DNA of 6,618 nucleotides, from positions 1-6,618 of the forward strand of contig JABJFP010000052.1 in assembly GCA_018662715.1 (NCBI GenBank), in the 5' to 3' direction. A model generated the notes under the pieces. The model did no database searches. It was given only the letters and a program-made list of their open reading frames with translations, and had not been told where the DNA came from. Positions 1 to 6,533 of this stretch are shown here, one piece after another. Position numbers and translations under genes: made by a program. This stretch comes from Methanobacteriota archaeon. Its GTDB lineage: Archaea > Thermoplasmatota > Poseidoniia > Poseidoniales > Poseidoniaceae. Each line of letters begins with the position of its first letter. The stretch's first letter is position 1.

Positions 1-1381
1 TACGATTTGAATCAAAGAAGAATTCATTTTGACGAGGGTGACGGTGAGAGAATTTCTTGACATCACCATTAATTTTCCAACCTGCCACAGCGCATGCTGA
101 ATCTGTTGGGTCTCCTATAGCCTGCCATAGTCCATCCGACTTCACCAAATTAGAATTATGGCAAAGGGAGAGACAAGCAGCTGTAAGACGGAAATTAAGG
201 TCAGAGTGTTGTTTCATCAAATCTTCATCGTTGAGTTCATCCCCATCGATAACAACCGAGCCTGAAGGTTTGAAACCCTCTCCAGTGAAACCATATTCTT
301 GAGTGAGGGTTGATAATCTACGTACGGTCATTTGATTTTTTGTTAGCGTTCCTGTTTTATCAGAACAAATTACCGTGGTCGAACCAAGGGTTTCAACTGC
401 CTTCATTCGGCGAATAATCGCTTTGTGCCGAGCCATATTACGCATACCAAGCGAAAGGGTGATCACAAGAATAATCGGCAAGCCTTCAGGGACAATCGCC
501 ACGAATATTGCAATGGCTACTGTGAAACTTTCTAGAGCGGCTTGCTTCAAATCGGGATTGGGTTGGCCGTATTCAACTATCATTTGCAATGAAACCAACA
601 GAACTGCTACGATAAGCGCAATGAATCCAAGGAATCGGCCTAAACTTTCAAGTTTAAGTTCAAGTGGCGTTTTAGGAGTTTGTGCATCGGCTATGTCTCT
701 GGCAATTTTACCAAGCTCAGTCTTCATCCCGGTGGAGACAACCATCCCTAGTCCGCGACCTGAGGAAACAGTTGTCCCCATGTATGCCATGTTTCTACGG
801 TCGGCGAGCAAAGCGTCTACAGACAATTTATCTGATTTCTTTTCGATGGTATCGGATTCGCCTGTAAGCGCAGATTCATCAATTTTACACTGTTGAGACC
901 ATAGTATTCTGACATCCGCTGGAACATTGAGCCCCTGTTCCAAGCGTACAACGTCTCCAGGGACAAGTTCTGACGTCGGAATTTCGTTTTCATAATCTCC
1001 GCGAATGACAACACAATTTGAAATTGACATTTCCTTGAGAGAATCCATTGCTTGTTCTGCTTGACCTTCCTGCCAGAATCCGAAAAATGCATTAGCGGTT
1101 AGGACTAAGAAGATGAAAATCGCATCACCGGGTGCGTCCGGGTGGATCGCAAGAGCAACGAGTGCAGCACCGATGAGGAGATAATTCAACGGATCGTTAT
1201 ACTGTGAGATAAACCGCATGAAAGCAGAAGATTTTTCGGCCTCATCTAGTTTATTGAAACCGAACTGTTTTTGTCGCTTAGTTACTTCATCAGGATGGAT
1301 TCCTTCCATAGAGGAATCCAAACTCGTAATACAGTCATCAAGGGCTAATGTATGCCACTTCTCTTCTTGCAAATTAAACAC
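1..1381 (-). CDS. Type II P-type cation-transporting ATPase (Ca2+-ATPase-like), N-terminal half, cut by window edge
   Basis: ATP-driven membrane cation pump; about 460 residues are visible of a family that usually has 850-950. Numbered from the GTG at 1381, the domains run in order: a cation-ATPase N-terminal domain (KWH near 8-10, then an RxxxFGFN turn near 36-43), a first hairpin of membrane segments (about 64-80 and 86-102), an actuator domain with DESALTGES (TGES at 173-176), a membrane segment with the ion-site motif VPEGLP (PEGLP at 298-302), the phosphorylation motif CSDKTGTLT (Asp341), and the nucleotide-domain motif GDPTDSA (423-429). The hinge motif and M5-M10 lie outside the window. 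The motifs and an FTGEGFKPSG segment after the phosphorylation site place it in the P2 group, most like Ca2+ pumps, but ion choice depends on M5/M6, which are not seen. The start is uncertain. No ATG is in frame after an upstream TAA, so GTG 1381 or TTG 1372 is used unless the 7-A run at 1395-1401 is a sequence error. It is divergent from the OPT gene. Confidence 0.93.
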   Translation of the reverse strand, partial: MFNLQEEKWHTLALDDCITSLDSSMEGIHPDEVTKRQKQFGFNKLDEAEKSSAFMRFISQYNDPLNYLLIGAALVALAIHPDAPGDAIFIFLVLTANAFFGFWQEGQAEQAMDSLKEMSISNCVVIRGDYENEIPTSELVPGDVVRLEQGLNVPADVRILWSQQCKIDESALTGESDTIEKKSDKLSVDALLADRRNMAYMGTTVSSGRGLGMVVSTGMKTELGKIARDIADAQTPKTPLELKLESLGRFLGFIALIVAVLLVSLQMIVEYGQPNPDLKQAALESFTVAIAIFVAIVPEGLPIILVITLSLGMRNMARHKAIIRRMKAVETLGSTTVICSDKTGTLTKNQMTVRRLSTLTQEYGFTGEGFKPSGSVVIDGDELNDEDLMKQHSDLNFRLTAACLSLCHNSNLVKSDGLWQAIGDPTDSACAVAGWKINGDVKKFSHRHPRQNEFFFDSNR

Positions 1382-1519
1382 CCACGCAAGAATGAAAAAA
1401 ACCGATGGTTAATCTCATCTACCAGCCTAACGGAGCAAATGCTTGCTTAATATCTTGATGTAGAAAACCCCTACGCTTTACGGGGCAGAATATACTTACC
1501 CACACCGTCTCGGACATGT
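1382..1519. promoter_or_regulatory. Divergent intergenic region between the P-type ATPase and the OPT transporter
   Basis: This 138-bp region must hold the promoters of both divergent genes. The rightward TATA-like box is listed separately. For the leftward gene, an AT-rich segment reading GATATTAAG on the minus strand (about 1447-1455) is a weak TATA candidate. It would give a leader of roughly 40 nt to the GTG at 1381. A CCCC/GGGG pair (1468-1471 with 1482-1485) flanks a 10-nt spacer just upstream of the rightward box, but the stem is only 4 bp, too short to call an operator. No tRNA or other RNA gene is visible. Confidence 0.5.
1485..1498 (+). promoter_or_regulatory. Archaeal BRE/TATA-like promoter for a leaderless OPT mRNA
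   Basis: The sequence GCAGAATATACTTA has a purine-rich BRE-like part followed by a TATA-like core centred near 1493-1494. In archaea, transcription starts about 26 nt downstream of the TATA centre, which here falls on the A of the ATG at 1520. That predicts a leaderless transcript, and no Shine-Dalgarno motif lies before this ATG. The spacing is seen in the sequence; the promoter activity is inferred. Confidence 0.5.
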
Positions 1520-3565
1520 ATGGCGGCAGGACATGAACCCTACATTTCTGCGAATGAAAGTCCCAAAGAATTGACCCTCCGAGTTATTCTTGTCGGAATC
1601 GTTCTAGGGGTGTTGATGACTGCAGCCAATGCATACCTTGGTTTGTATGCCGGCATGACTGTTTCAGCGAGTATTCCTGCAGCGGTAATGTCGATGATTA
1701 TTCTCCGTACGATGTTCAAAGACGTATCCATTTTAGAAAATAATGCAGTACAAACCATGGCTTCAGCAGGTGAATCGCTCGCTGCTGGAGTAATTTTCAC
1801 TGTCCCTGCATTACTTGTCATGAACCTTTGGACCTCTATTCAGTGGATGGAGACTCTGATCATTGCCACACTGGGAGGCTTGCTCGGCACCATGTTTACG
1901 ATTGCCTTGCGGCGTCTCTTCATTGTTGAGGAGGCACTTCCTTATCCTGAAGGTGTTGCTTGCAGAGAGGTCCTGGTCGCTGGCGAGGAAGGTGGCGATG
2001 GGGCATTAGCAATTCTTTACGCTCTTGGAATCGGTGGAATCTACGGACTCATGGTCAAGGGATTCCAAGTTACACACCATACAGTAGAAGGCGCATTCAC
2101 ATTCCTCACAACACGGATGTACGCCGGGATGGACTTATCAGTGGCCCTTTTGTCTGTTGGATTCATCGTCGGAATTCGAATTGCGTCGTTCATCTTTTTT
2201 GGGGGCGTACTTGGATTTGGGCTGCTTGTTCCCATGTATGGGCTCATCTACGGATGGCCGGAAACAGACAGTCTCGTGGACGGATTTTATGCCATCTGGT
2301 CATCTCAAATTCGTTACGTTGGAGTCGGAGCCATGGTAGTTGGCGGCGTGCATACTCTATGGTCGATGAGGAAGACCATCGTTACTGGATTATCAAAGGC
2401 TTTCATCAAGTCTGACGATGACGTTGGAGAATTGCCCAGAACAGAACAAGATTTACCGATGCCATACGTCTTTATGACCTGTGGAGTACTTATTGTGCTC
2501 ACGTTCTTTTTCTATTGGTGGTCAACTCAATCGTTTGTTTTAGCCCTCGCAGGTGCGCTTTTCTTGGCTTTTGTAGCCTTCTTCTTCGCCGCGGTGGCTG
2601 GATACATAGCAGGAGTCGTAGGGTCCTCAAATTCTCCCGTTTCGGGGATGACGATTGCTACGCTATTGTTCACCGTTGGGCTTGTATGGGTTGTTGGCGA
2701 CCTCATGCTCAATATGGGGACTCAGGATTTGATGATGGCAACCTTGCTTATTGCAGCAATCGTTGCCACCAGCGCGGCCATTGCAGGGGATGTAATGCAG
2801 GACCTCAAAACAGGCCACATGCTTGGTGCAACACCAAAGCGTCAACAAGTTGCTGAAATTATAGGAGTCCTAACTGGCGCTATCGTAATTGGGCCAGTCC
2901 TTTCGCTTCTGCATGATGCATTCCGAATTTCCCAGACTGCCTGCCAGTTGAATCCACTGCCAAGCGACCCGACATGTTCTAACGCATTGTTTGCCCCACA
3001 AGCGGAATTGATTGGAGCAATTGTCCAGGGGGCTTTTGGTGGGGACCTGAACATCCAGATGGTATTACTGGGAGCCGTGATTGCTGTTACCCTCATTATG
3101 CTCAAGATGCCTGTTATGAGTGTAGCGATTGGAATTTATCTTCCTCTCGGCCTTTCAGTCCCAATTATGGCGGGTGGAATTATTTCCCACTTTTTGCTGA
3201 AGAGCGCACATCTACGAGTTGATGGAATTCTTCATGATGAGCCATCGCCACAAGCACAGAAAGCTGCGAAAGAAGTAGAAAGTCGAGGTGTACTTATCGG
3301 TGCTGGATTCATTGCTGGAGAATCCATCATGGGTGTTTTCATCGCAGTGCTAATTGTCGCTAAAATCAACTTGCCTGAACTCTTCAATGTCGGCACACTC
3401 AATAATATGTTTTCATTGATCTTCTTTGGTTGGTTTGTTGGTGTCTTTATCTGGTTAGCAACTCGGGCACTTCCAAAGGGTGGGTCATTGTTCGGAGATG
3501 TTGTCGTTATTCTAGCCGAAACCATTGGTGATTTGCTCAATTCACTCAAGCCAAAGCAACGTTGA
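1520..3565 (+). CDS. OPT-family oligopeptide/metal-chelate transporter
   Basis: Polytopic membrane protein of 681 residues, the usual size for prokaryotic OPT proteins, which import small peptides or metal chelates by proton coupling. Family-typical segments are visible: an N-terminal ELTLRVILVGIVLGVLMTA followed by NAYLGLYAGMTVSASIPAAV (17-55), ALPYPEGVACREVLVAGE (139-156), GSSNSPVSGMTIATL (368-382), GDVMQDLKTGHMLGATPKRQQ-like cytoplasmic turn (423-443), MPVMSVAIGIYLPLGLSVPI (530-549) and RGVLIGAGFIAGESIMGV (589-606). Long hydrophobic stretches between them suggest roughly 14-16 membrane segments; I counted these only by eye. Two cysteines (475, 486) sit in a polar loop and could form a disulphide if that loop faces outside. 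The start is set by the conserved N-terminus and the promoter spacing; an out-of-frame ATG at 1516 precedes it. The substrate cannot be told from sequence. It is followed after 77 bp by the transketolase genes, with no clear separate promoter. Confidence 0.93.
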   Translation: MAAGHEPYISANESPKELTLRVILVGIVLGVLMTAANAYLGLYAGMTVSASIPAAVMSMIILRTMFKDVSILENNAVQTMASAGESLAAGVIFTVPALLVMNLWTSIQWMETLIIATLGGLLGTMFTIALRRLFIVEEALPYPEGVACREVLVAGEEGGDGALAILYALGIGGIYGLMVKGFQVTHHTVEGAFTFLTTRMYAGMDLSVALLSVGFIVGIRIASFIFFGGVLGFGLLVPMYGLIYGWPETDSLVDGFYAIWSSQIRYVGVGAMVVGGVHTLWSMRKTIVTGLSKAFIKSDDDVGELPRTEQDLPMPYVFMTCGVLIVLTFFFYWWSTQSFVLALAGALFLAFVAFFFAAVAGYIAGVVGSSNSPVSGMTIATLLFTVGLVWVVGDLMLNMGTQDLMMATLLIAAIVATSAAIAGDVMQDLKTGHMLGATPKRQQVAEIIGVLTGAIVIGPVLSLLHDAFRISQTACQLNPLPSDPTCSNALFAPQAELIGAIVQGAFGGDLNIQMVLLGAVIAVTLIMLKMPVMSVAIGIYLPLGLSVPIMAGGIISHFLLKSAHLRVDGILHDEPSPQAQKAAKEVESRGVLIGAGFIAGESIMGVFIAVLIVAKINLPELFNVGTLNNMFSLIFFGWFVGVFIWLATRALPKGGSLFGDVVVILAETIGDLLNSLKPKQR

Positions 3566-3642
3566 ATGACTGAAAATCATCAGCGTCAAAGTCCACAAGG
3601 ATGAAAGGCCATCCATGCCCGCAAACTGTTGTTGGTGGAACC

Positions 3643-4464
3643 ATGACGACGGCTGATGAACTACGAGAAGTTGCACGAAAATGTCGGGTCCATATTGTGG
3701 ACATGGTCTACAGAGCCCAAGCAGGCCATCCTGGAGGGTCGCTATCTGAAATCGATTTGCTAACTGCACTGTACAAAACCCAACTCAATGTTCGTCCTTC
3801 CGAGCCTAAGTGGGAAGATCGTGACCGATTCATCCTATCAAAGGGACACGCGTCGCCTGGAATGTACGCAATCCTCGCCGAAATGGGGTTCATCAGCGTA
3901 GACGACTTGGAATCATACCGAGTACTCGGTGGAATCTGTCAGGGTCACGTCGACATGAAATGGTGCCCAGGTGTTGACTTCTCAGCCGGTTCTTTAGGTA
4001 TGGGTCTGTCGTTTGGAATGGGAACTGCAATTGCAGCACGCCTCGACGGTAGTAACCGTCAGACATACGTGATGCTTGGAGATGGAGAAATTCAAGAAGG
4101 AAGTGTTTGGGAAGCAGCCATGGCATCTGCCCACCATGAACTCGGAAATTTGAATGTTATTTTGGACCGAAATAGAATCCAGAACGATGATTTTTGTGAA
4201 ACTCAGATGCGTATGTTTGACATCCCTGCAAAGTGGAAGGCCTTTGGCTGGAATGTAATGGAAATTGACGGACATAGCATGGAAAGTATTGTTGAAGGAT
4301 TGGAGTTCCTCGCTCAATCAAACGATGGACCGTCTATCCTGATTGCTCAGACCGTAAAAGGAAAGGGAATTTCCTACATGGAGGATAACCCATCATTCCA
4401 CGGTGCTGCTCCGAATGATGAACAGTACGCTCAGGCCATGAAAGAATTGGGGGTGTCTGCATGA
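3643..4464 (+). CDS. Transketolase, N-terminal (TPP-binding) subunit of a split enzyme
   Basis: First half of a two-subunit transketolase, which moves a two-carbon ketol unit between sugar phosphates using thiamine diphosphate (TPP). From the ATG at 3643 it has 273 residues, normal for the family. Visible are AGHPGGSLSEIDLL (27-40, His29), LSKGHASPGMYA (66-77, His69), GHVD (101-104), PGVDFSAGSLGMGLS (109-123), the TPP/Mg2+ motif GDGEIQEGSVWEAAM (146-160) ending in DRNRIQ (Asn177), and a C-terminal KGKGISYMEDNPSFHGAAP (239-257, His253). Two positions differ from most relatives: GSLGMG for GSLG[HQ]G, and GHVD for GHPD. I chose 3643 over the longer in-frame start at 3601 because family members begin close to ELREVARKCR and a GGTGG motif lies just upstream; the 14 extra residues look unconserved. 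Its stop overlaps the next gene's start (ATGA), so the subunits should be translationally coupled. Confidence 0.93.
   Translation: MTTADELREVARKCRVHIVDMVYRAQAGHPGGSLSEIDLLTALYKTQLNVRPSEPKWEDRDRFILSKGHASPGMYAILAEMGFISVDDLESYRVLGGICQGHVDMKWCPGVDFSAGSLGMGLSFGMGTAIAARLDGSNRQTYVMLGDGEIQEGSVWEAAMASAHHELGNLNVILDRNRIQNDDFCETQMRMFDIPAKWKAFGWNVMEIDGHSMESIVEGLEFLAQSNDGPSILIAQTVKGKGISYMEDNPSFHGAAPNDEQYAQAMKELGVSA
4449..4455 (+). promoter_or_regulatory. Shine-Dalgarno-like motif for the transketolase C-terminal subunit
   Basis: GGGGGTG lies 5 nt before the ATG at 4461, inside the end of the upstream gene. It matches part of the anti-Shine-Dalgarno complement (GGAGGTG). It supports the 4461 start and translation from a shared mRNA. 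Contrast the OPT, MazG-like and transaldolase genes, which show no such motif. Confidence 0.6.
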
Positions 4465-5399
4465 CCAAGATGGAAGCAACACGAGATGGTTACGGTCAAG
4501 CATTGCTTGAACTGGCGGACAACGAAAAAATTGTTATCCTTGAAGCAGATTTGGGGAAGTCAACCAAATCCCTTCACTTTAGAAAAGCACATCCTGAACG
4601 TACTGTTTCATGCGGAATAGGAGAGCAAAACATGGTCCTCGTAGCCGCTGGAATGGCTGCAAGTGGGTACATTCCTTTTGCATCAACATTCGCAATATTC
4701 ACGGAAAGGGCCTTTGAACAAATGCGAAATGGTGTTGCTCGTCCAAATCTCCCAGTCCATCTTTGTGGGTCCCATGGCGGTACGCACACAGGCACCGACG
4801 GTTCATCAGCACAGTCGATTGAGGATTTGGCTATATACCGAACATTGCCGAATGTAACGGTGATTCACCCCAGCGATAGTGTAAGTACACGAGTTCTAAC
4901 CAAGCAACTTGCCTCATCACCATCGCCATCTTACATGCGAACTGCTAGGAATAAAACGCCAGTTTTGTACGATGATGTCGGTGAAGATGTCATCCAAATT
5001 GGAAAAGGAATTGAACTCAAAAACGGTTCTGATGTTGCAATCATTGCGTGCGGAGTGCTTGTATCTGAGGCGTTAAAGGCTGCTGATTTACTCGCAGAAG
5101 AAGGAATCCACGCAACCGTCGTAGACATGCACACGATTAAGCCGCTGGATTCGAAACTGATAGATGCTGTATCAGAACGATGTGGCTCCCTCGTTACTGC
5201 AGAAGACCATTCCATCATCGGTGGCCTGGGCGGTGCGGTCGCCGAGCACCTCTCCACAACCGATGGAACTCCCTTGGAGCGAGTCGGTGTGAACGATCGA
5301 TTTGGTGAATCCGGACAAGCTCACGAGATGCTTGAATTGATGGGACTCAACGCTGCCCACATTGTCCTAGCGGCAAAGAAATCCATCTCTCGTAAGTGA
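4461..5399 (+). CDS. Transketolase, C-terminal subunit of a split enzyme
   Basis: Second half of the transketolase, 312 residues, holding the pyrimidine-binding domain and the C-terminal domain. Visible are ILEADLGKST (26-35), GIGEQNM (52-58) with the Glu55 that activates TPP, FASTFAIFTERAFEQMRN (73-90), DGSSAQSIEDLA (113-124), LPNVTVIHPSD (129-139), YMRTAR (158-163), VVDMHTIKPLD (220-230) and AEDHSIIGGLGGAVAEHL (247-264), ending in VNDRFGESGQ (277-286). Glu55, Arg160 and the C-terminal motifs are intact. The exception is position 117. Most transketolases read DG-x-[ST]-H-Q there, with a His that contacts the sugar substrate; this one has Ala. A His at 109, eight residues earlier, is not usual. 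The reading frame is undamaged, so this is a functional variant or a changed specificity, not decay. It starts within the stop of the N-terminal subunit gene, so the two should assemble as an equimolar complex in the cytoplasm. Confidence 0.93.
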   Translation: MTKMEATRDGYGQALLELADNEKIVILEADLGKSTKSLHFRKAHPERTVSCGIGEQNMVLVAAGMAASGYIPFASTFAIFTERAFEQMRNGVARPNLPVHLCGSHGGTHTGTDGSSAQSIEDLAIYRTLPNVTVIHPSDSVSTRVLTKQLASSPSPSYMRTARNKTPVLYDDVGEDVIQIGKGIELKNGSDVAIIACGVLVSEALKAADLLAEEGIHATVVDMHTIKPLDSKLIDAVSERCGSLVTAEDHSIIGGLGGAVAEHLSTTDGTPLERVGVNDRFGESGQAHEMLELMGLNAAHIVLAAKKSISRK

Positions 5400-5441
5400 A
5401 ACCTGCTGAACAACCATTAGTCGCATCCTTCACGGCCTTCT

Positions 5442-5807
5442 ATGCAAGGACGAGATTCGCTGATCAATGTAATGAACATCATAGATGAATTCACGCAGGA
5501 AAGAGATTGGGAGCAATTTCACAGCGTCAAAAATGTAATGGCTTCAATTTCTATTGAATCCGCTGAACTCAACGAAACAATTCAATGGTCAAATCCCACG
5601 AAAGACGAGGTTTTGTCCGACCCTCAATTAGCAGGATGCATAGAAGATGAACTTGCAGACGTGATGGTGTATTGCCTCCGCTTGTGTTCAATTCTTGACA
5701 TAAATCCGATTGAAGCGATGAATCAAAAGATTGTGAAAAACCGAGCAAAGTATCCAATCAATAAATCAAAAGGAAAATCTGCGAAATACACAACGTTCGA
5801 AAATTAA
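5442..5807 (+). CDS. MazG-like nucleotide pyrophosphohydrolase (dCTPase/RS21-C6 type)
   Basis: Small all-alpha NTP pyrophosphatase, 121 residues from the ATG at 5442. The order FTQERDWEQFHSVKNV (17-32), ISIESAELNETIQW (36-49) and EDELADVMVYCLRL (68-81) follows the RS21-C6/dCTP pyrophosphatase branch of the MazG superfamily. Glu39 and Glu42 (ExxE) with Glu70 and Asp73 (ExxD) would bind Mg2+. Such enzymes cleave (d)NTPs, often dCTP or modified forms, to the monophosphate and pyrophosphate, so the likely role is cleaning the nucleotide pool. The polar Lys-rich tail (107-115) is not conserved and may be disordered. An alternative start is the ATG at 5472 (residue 11), which still keeps the domain whole. 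No Shine-Dalgarno motif or convincing TATA box is seen. It lies 42 bp after the transketolase and 52 bp before the transaldolase. The exact substrate cannot be read from sequence. Confidence 0.85.
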   Translation: MQGRDSLINVMNIIDEFTQERDWEQFHSVKNVMASISIESAELNETIQWSNPTKDEVLSDPQLAGCIEDELADVMVYCLRLCSILDINPIEAMNQKIVKNRAKYPINKSKGKSAKYTTFEN

Positions 5808-5810
5808 TGC

Positions 5811-5818
5811 TAATTATT
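5811..5818 (+). promoter_or_regulatory. Weak TATA-like box upstream of the transaldolase
   Basis: TAATTATT lies in the 52-bp gap after the MazG-like gene, about 45 nt before the ATG at 5860. It would place a transcription start near 5840 and leave a leader of about 20 nt. The gap is AT-rich and has no Shine-Dalgarno motif. The call rests on composition and spacing alone. Confidence 0.25.
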
Positions 5819-5859
5819 GCAACCAATAGTTGAAAGAGTGCCTCTCATGTCTTCGGTTC

Positions 5860-6519
5860 ATGGAGTTCTTTTTGGACACAGCCGACGTAGATGAAATTCG
5901 TGAAATTGCCGCATGGGGTATTTTGGATGGAGTAACCACCAATCCATCTCTGATCAAAAAATCAGGCCGAGATTTCAAGGAAGTTGTAGCTGAAATCGCA
6001 TCGATTTGTGACGGCCCAATATCTGCCGAGGTAACCGCAATGGATACGGCTGGAATGATTGAACAAGGCTTGGCCCTCAAAGCAGAGCTCCCCGAAAACG
6101 TCATTATCAAAATTCCATGCACACCTGAAGGTCTTGCCGCCACAAAGGTTCTGTCCGATGAGGGGATTAAGACAAACGTCACTCTCATTTTCTCAGCGTC
6201 TCAAGCCTTAATGGCAGCAAAAGCAGGGGCTACTTACGTCTCTCCTTTTATCGGACGAATCGACGACACAGGACACGATGGAATGGAACTTATCGCAGAA
6301 ATCATGAACACCTGGGCAAACTACGATATTGACACCAAGGTCTTAGCTGCCTCAATCCGTCACCCAACCCACGTATTGCAATGCATCCAACTCGGTGCCC
6401 ACACTGCTACCATGCCCGCCAAAACATTCCGCCAGTTGATGTCTCACCCGCTAACCGATAAAGGGCTTGAAGGGTTTATGCGCGACTGGGCAGAGGTAGA
6501 AGCTGCTGGTAACGCCTGA
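5860..6519 (+). CDS. Transaldolase, short TalC/MipB (FSA-like) type
   Basis: Cytoplasmic class I aldolase-fold enzyme that moves a dihydroxyacetone unit between sugar phosphates, completing the non-oxidative pentose phosphate pathway with the transketolase upstream. From the ATG at 5860 it has 219 residues, the family length. FFLDTADVDEI (3-13, Asp6), GVTTNPSLI (24-32, Thr26 and Asn28), VIIKIPCTPEG (81-91, Schiff-base Lys84), YVSPFIGRIDD (126-136) and KVLAAS are visible. Two residues tell transaldolase from fructose-6-phosphate aldolase: Glu57 (SAEV), where E. coli FsaA has Gln59, and Phe130, where FsaA has Tyr131. Both match transaldolase. A longer frame opening with TTG at 5830 adds ten residues absent from the family, so I reject it. 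The stop codon lies in an inverted repeat at the convergent border with the next gene. Confidence 0.93.
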   Translation: MEFFLDTADVDEIREIAAWGILDGVTTNPSLIKKSGRDFKEVVAEIASICDGPISAEVTAMDTAGMIEQGLALKAELPENVIIKIPCTPEGLAATKVLSDEGIKTNVTLIFSASQALMAAKAGATYVSPFIGRIDDTGHDGMELIAEIMNTWANYDIDTKVLAASIRHPTHVLQCIQLGAHTATMPAKTFRQLMSHPLTDKGLEGFMRDWAEVEAAGNA

Positions 6520-6533
6520 TGTTCACAGGCGTT
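6511..6533. terminator. Perfect 8-bp inverted repeat over the transaldolase stop codon; possible shared terminator
   Basis: AACGCCTG (6511-6518) and CAGGCGTT (6526-6533) pair fully around a 7-nt loop. The transaldolase TGA (6517-6519) lies across the left arm and loop, and the possible minus-strand stop (6523-6525) is in the loop. No T-run follows on either strand, so this is neither a standard intrinsic bacterial terminator nor a typical T-rich archaeal one. It could instead protect mRNA 3' ends. Confidence 0.35.

Noticed and set aside
375..896. Plus-strand open frame of 173 residues within the left region.
   Set aside because: It is antisense to the P-type ATPase, whose motifs (TGES, PEGLP, DKTGT) are all read intact on the minus strand.
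1468..1485. CCCC...GGGG inverted repeat upstream of the OPT promoter as an operator.
   Set aside because: Only four paired bases with no extension of the stem; easily due to chance.
3601..3642. Longer start for the transketolase N-terminal subunit.
   Set aside because: The 14 added residues have no likeness to the family, and the ATG at 3643 has a better upstream motif and the expected N-terminus.
5830..5859. TTG start adding ten residues to the transaldolase.
   Set aside because: Family members start at the equivalent of MEFFLDTA, which is the ATG at 5860.
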